NCBI RefSeq assembly: GCF_049897565.1
Contig: NZ_JAFCWM010000008.1
Location: forward strand, 1-64,000
Length of the DNA stretch: 64,000 nucleotides
Direction of reading: 5' to 3'
Source: JAFCUW01 sp049897565
Lineage (GTDB): Bacteria; Pseudomonadota; Gammaproteobacteria; Burkholderiales; Burkholderiaceae_D
Position numbers and translations under genes: made by a program. Below, piece after piece: positions 60,878 through 64,000 of this stretch; the first letter of the stretch is position 1, and every line of letters begins with the position of its first letter. The notes below the pieces were generated by a model. The model was not told the origin of the DNA and made no database searches. It worked only from the letters and a program-made list of their open reading frames with translations.

Positions 60878-60944
60878 GCTGGTGTCAGGTCTGACATTCG
60901 GACATTCCCCGGCCAAATGTCCGAATGTCAGACCTGACACCAGC
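60878..60944. repeat. 29-bp perfect inverted repeat (hairpin element)
   Basis: Bases 60878-60906 and 60916-60944 are exact reverse complements with a 9-base loop (CCCCGGCCA). The right arm is part of a 32-base sequence identical to 15671-15702. It could terminate the SNF2 transcript and is a variant of the dispersed hairpin family (core GTCAGGTCTGACATTCGGAC). Confidence 0.9.
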
Positions 60945-60982
60945 ATTTCGTGCAATCATGCTTTTTTTGACGGTGAGGCACC

Positions 60983-61468
60983 ATGGAAGAAGACAATTCA
61001 GCGAAAGCCTCGGCCAACGCCCACGTGGTCGGCGTGAAGTCGTGGATCGCGTATTTCGGCACGCTGGTGCTGGCGGCGATCCTGTTTTTCGGCCTGCTGC
61101 CGCTGGCGTTCATGTGGAACGAGATCGCCGCCGGCGTGGTGTTCGTCGTCTCGGCGAGCCTGATCGGCTACCGGCTGCTGCTGCTGCGCAGCGTGCAGCT
61201 GTACTACGACGACGTCGGCGTGTGGACCTATTCGGGCATCCTGCCGTGGAAAAAGGGCCTGACCGGCGTGAAGTGGCGCGACATGGACGAAGCGACCTTC
61301 GTGCCCGGATTCTGGAGCTGGCTCACGGGCTCCTACACGGTGCGCATCGGCCATCGCTTCACCAAGGCCAACGAGATCGTGCTGACCAATATCGCGCGCG
61401 GCAAGGCGGCCGTCAATACGCTGAACGCATACCAGCAGGACTTGATCCGCACCAACGCGATCAACTGA
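60983..61468 (+). CDS. hypothetical membrane protein
   Basis: A 161-residue protein with two adjacent transmembrane segments (WIAYFGTLVLAAILFFGLLP and AAGVVFVVSASLIGYRLLLL). A soluble C-terminal part follows (LYYDDVGVWTYSGILPWKKG LTGVKWRDMDEATF), which resembles a bacterial PH-like domain. GGTGAGG lies before the ATG. The stop overlaps the next gene (TGATG). No family is named with confidence. Confidence 0.72.
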   Translation: MEEDNSAKASANAHVVGVKSWIAYFGTLVLAAILFFGLLPLAFMWNEIAAGVVFVVSASLIGYRLLLLRSVQLYYDDVGVWTYSGILPWKKGLTGVKWRDMDEATFVPGFWSWLTGSYTVRIGHRFTKANEIVLTNIARGKAAVNTLNAYQQDLIRTNAIN

Positions 61469-61953
61469 TGATGGACCTCGACGCGGCGAATGCCTTCGTG
61501 CGCGAGCACGGAGTGGTACTGGTGTCGGCTGCCGGCCCGGCGCCGAAACTGACCGAGGCGATCGCCGGTGAAAAGATCAAGGGCAGCTGGTGGGGCCACC
61601 CGAAGGGCAAACAGATTTTCCCGGTGCTCGAAGCGGTGTGCGGGCACGCCGATGTCCTGGTGTGCCGCCTGGTCGATGGCAAGCTGACACTGGTGCACCG
61701 GCGCCTGTGGCCTGCGCTGGCCGCAGCCGCCGCGCACTTTGCGCCCGAGCGCCTGTGCCAGGTGACGCAGCAGCACACCGCCGGCGGGCGCCATCGCAAC
61801 GTCGAGACGCCGTTCGCCGACTGGCTGCCGGCCGGCGTGGAGGCAGAGGCCCGCGGCATCTGCCAGGCAGACGCGCTGGCTGCGCTGGGGCCGTGCGCAG
61901 ATCGACCGCACCTGCATCCAATTGTATCAACGCCCCGCAACGGGCATGATTGA
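61468..61953 (+). CDS. conserved hypothetical protein
   Basis: A 161-residue cytosolic protein with a conserved-looking core (KIKGSWWGHPKGKQIFPVLE, then DVLVCRLVDGKLTLVHRRLW). I have seen this SWWGHP ... HRRLWPAL pattern in uncharacterised proteins of many bacteria; a nucleic-acid role is possible but not shown here. The ATG at 61468 overlaps the preceding stop, so the two genes are coupled. Confidence 0.7.
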   Translation: MMDLDAANAFVREHGVVLVSAAGPAPKLTEAIAGEKIKGSWWGHPKGKQIFPVLEAVCGHADVLVCRLVDGKLTLVHRRLWPALAAAAAHFAPERLCQVTQQHTAGGRHRNVETPFADWLPAGVEAEARGICQADALAALGPCADRPHLHPIVSTPRNGHD

Positions 61954-61999
61954 TGCTAACCTGACGCGCGCGTTTGCACCTACTAACAAGGCTTTTACG

Positions 62000-63931
62000 A
62001 TGATGAAAACGAAAATTGCGCTGGCCGTCCTGTTGACGACCTTCGCGCTGGCGCCCGCAAGCGCCGCCAAAGAAAAGAAGGCCGCCAAACCGGCAGCCGG
62101 CAAGGTAGCGAAGGCAGCGCCGAACAAGTCCGCCAAGGCTGGCAAGGGCGGCAAGACCGCCGACAAGGCACCGGCAGCGAAGGGCGGCAAGGCCGCTCCC
62201 AAGGCCGAACAGGCGCCGGCGCCGGTGGTCGCCGCGGCACCATCCTCAGGCCCGGCCGAACGCACGTCGGACCGTCGCATGGACAGCACCAGCATGCAGT
62301 TCCTCACCGCGCAATGGCGGCTCGATCCGGAAGCGGCGATCCGCGCCGGTAAATACGACGGCGCCGCCAGCCTGACGATCCCGAATGCGGCTACCCGCGC
62401 CGCCCGCATCACCTTCGCCGAGGAGTGGCTGAAACGATTTGCCAAGTTCGACGCGCGCGCACTGTCGGACAAGCAGCGCACCGACCTGGCGCTGCTGGTT
62501 AACAAGGTGCAGGCCGACCGCTTTCAGCTGGCCACGCTGCGCGAACACGAATGGAATCCTGCGATGTACAACATCGCCGAGCCGATCGACCTGATCCTCA
62601 CCACCGAATACGCGGCCAAGCCACAGCGCCTTCGCACGCTGCTCAAGCGCCTGGCCAACGTGCCGGCCTACTACCAGGCGGCGCAGGCGAGCATCGTCAA
62701 CCCGACCCACGAACACACGCAGCTGGCCATCGCCCAGGCGCCGGGCACCATCACGGTGCTGGCCGACCTTGGCAAGGCGGCGCAGGAATCGATATTGACG
62801 GCGCAGGAGAAAGCGATTTTCGCGCAGCGCATCGCCAACGCCGGCTCCGCGCTGATCGGCTACATCGACTTCCTCGCCGCGCTCGACAAGACGCAACAGC
62901 AAAAGCAGTCGGCACGCACTTTCCGGATCGGCAAGGCGCTGTACGAACAGAAGTTCGCCTTCGACATCCAGGCCGCCGGCAGCGCCGAGCAGACGTACCA
63001 GAAGGCGCTGGCCGCGCGCGAAGAGCTGCTGACGCGCATGGATGGCCTGGCCGACCAGTTGTGGACCAAGACCATGGGCGGCGCCGCCAAGCCGCAGGAC
63101 CGCACCCGCAAGATCGGCATGGTGATCGACAAGCTGTCGGCCAACCACGTCGCGCGCGAGAACTTCTTCCCGGAGATCCGCCGCCAGATCGGCGTGCTGC
63201 AGGACTGGGTGGTGAAGAACAACCTGCTCACGCTCGATCCGAAGCGGCCACTCGAAGTGCGCGAGACGCCGCTGTACCAGCGCGGCATCGCCGGCGCCAG
63301 CATCGACGCGCCGGGCCCGTACCGGCCGCAGGACCGCACCTTCTACAACGTCACCCCGCTCGACGCGCTGACGGCGCAGGATGCCGAAAGCACGCTGCGC
63401 GAGTACAACCACTGGATTTTGCAGATCCTGAATATCCACGAGGCGGTGCCGGGACACTACGCGCAGCTGGTGTACGCAAACAAGTCGCCGTCGCTGGTCA
63501 AGTCGCTGTTCGGTAACGGCGCGATGGTCGAGGGCTGGGCAGTGTACGCCGAGCGCATGATGCTCGAATCGGGCTACGGCGAGAACGCGCCCGAAATGTG
63601 GCTGATGTACTCGAAATGGAACCTGCGCGTGGTGACCAACACGATCCTCGACTACAGCGTGCACGTGAACGGCATGACGCAGGCGCAGGCGATGGACCTG
63701 CTGGTGCGCCAGGCGTTCCAGACCAACGCCGAGGCGAGCGAGAAGTGGCGCCGCGTGCAGTTGAGTTCAGTGCAGCTGACCAGCTACTTCAGCGGCTACA
63801 GCGAAATCATGGAACTGCGCGAACAGCGCAAGCAGGCGCTCGGGCCGAAGTTCGCGCTCAAGGAGTTCCACGAGCAGTTCCTCAGCTACGGCAACGCGCC
63901 GGTGAAGGTGATCAGGGAGTTGATGCAGTAG
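62000..63931 (+). CDS. DUF885 family peptidase-like protein
   Basis: A 643-residue protein with a signal peptide (KTKIALAVLLTTFALAPASA) and a Lys/Ala/Pro-rich linker (about residues 25-85). A large helical domain of the DUF885 family follows, distantly related to M3-type zinc peptidases. The zinc-binding-like motif HEAVPGH is near residue 480, followed by EGWAVYAERMMLESGYGEN, which supplies a third ligand Glu. Two ATG codons in tandem (62000, 62003) form the start; the frame extends further upstream without similarity. Confidence 0.88.
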   Translation: MMKTKIALAVLLTTFALAPASAAKEKKAAKPAAGKVAKAAPNKSAKAGKGGKTADKAPAAKGGKAAPKAEQAPAPVVAAAPSSGPAERTSDRRMDSTSMQFLTAQWRLDPEAAIRAGKYDGAASLTIPNAATRAARITFAEEWLKRFAKFDARALSDKQRTDLALLVNKVQADRFQLATLREHEWNPAMYNIAEPIDLILTTEYAAKPQRLRTLLKRLANVPAYYQAAQASIVNPTHEHTQLAIAQAPGTITVLADLGKAAQESILTAQEKAIFAQRIANAGSALIGYIDFLAALDKTQQQKQSARTFRIGKALYEQKFAFDIQAAGSAEQTYQKALAAREELLTRMDGLADQLWTKTMGGAAKPQDRTRKIGMVIDKLSANHVARENFFPEIRRQIGVLQDWVVKNNLLTLDPKRPLEVRETPLYQRGIAGASIDAPGPYRPQDRTFYNVTPLDALTAQDAESTLREYNHWILQILNIHEAVPGHYAQLVYANKSPSLVKSLFGNGAMVEGWAVYAERMMLESGYGENAPEMWLMYSKWNLRVVTNTILDYSVHVNGMTQAQAMDLLVRQAFQTNAEASEKWRRVQLSSVQLTSYFSGYSEIMELREQRKQALGPKFALKEFHEQFLSYGNAPVKVIRELMQ

Positions 63932-63969
63932 GATCGAGACACCTGGCTTGGCTGGCGACTGCGAATCCA

Positions 63970-63998
63970 GGGTCCGACCCGAAGACCGGGTCAGCCCC
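63970..63998. repeat. GGGTCCGACCC / GGGTCAGCCCC repeat at the window edge
   Basis: Two core words of the dispersed hairpin family lie just after the DUF885 gene; the element may continue past the window. Confidence 0.6.
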
Positions 63999-64000
63999 CT

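Overview
The window is high-GC DNA, dense with genes on both strands, and looks like the chromosome of a betaproteobacterium of the Oxalobacteraceae (Massilia, Duganella or Janthinobacterium type). This rests on the gene set (RdgC, GTP-type PEP carboxykinase, DUF2145, VF530, SlyX, Sui1/YciH), a divergent ssb-uvrA pair with an SOS box, and many short GGGTCTGACCC-type hairpins between genes. The genus is an inference.

Layout. 0-3 kb: an amidohydrolase-like gene lacking its expected N-terminus, two gene scraps (an ssb piece and a diguanylate cyclase tail), cyanase and ssb. 3.4-13.3 kb: uvrA, pckG, a 2-hydroxyacid dehydrogenase, an unknown gene, a one-domain asparaginase-like protein, rdgC and the SOS-controlled dinB. 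13.4-20.3 kb: a secreted subtilase, a TonB-dependent receptor and a secreted oligopeptidase B-like enzyme. 20.4-20.8 kb: tRNA-Val and tRNA-Asp, followed by a copied tRNA-Asp 3' end. 20.9-33 kb: a two-gene ABC exporter, a DUF2145 pair, a membrane diguanylate cyclase, a YgiQ radical-SAM protein, two small conserved proteins and a tandem pair of M3 peptidases.

33.1-37.8 kb is a decayed accessory segment of lower GC. It holds a chimeric PemK-like/TMEM175 reading frame, a frameshifted multi-PAS GGDEF gene, the tail of a tyrosine recombinase and a broken IS66 transposase. 37.8-50.7 kb returns to housekeeping and conserved genes: an NTF2-like gene, Sui1, a methyltransferase with an amber-interrupted polysaccharide deacetylase and slyX, a Rep-type helicase, modAB without modC, DUF1003 with a frameshifted partner, a lipoamide dehydrogenase-like flavoprotein, cytochrome b561, PepSY, and a Fe(II) PKHD hydroxylase behind a probable Fur box.

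50.8-64 kb: priA and hemE (both minus) are separated by a 675-bp AT-richer spacer with a cluster of DnaA-box-like sequences. Then come an S9 peptidase overlapping a 1377-residue SNF2 helicase, two unknown genes, and a DUF885 peptidase-like protein.

Three themes stand out: DNA-repair and restart genes (uvrA, ssb, dinB, rdgC, rep, priA, SNF2); many exported or cytosolic peptidases (S8, two S9, two M3, DUF885); and a recurrent pattern of intergenic hairpins next to short copies of gene 3' ends. I found no CRISPR array and no complete phage. The best candidates for something new are the DnaA-box spacer and the hairpin/3'-tail-duplication pattern.
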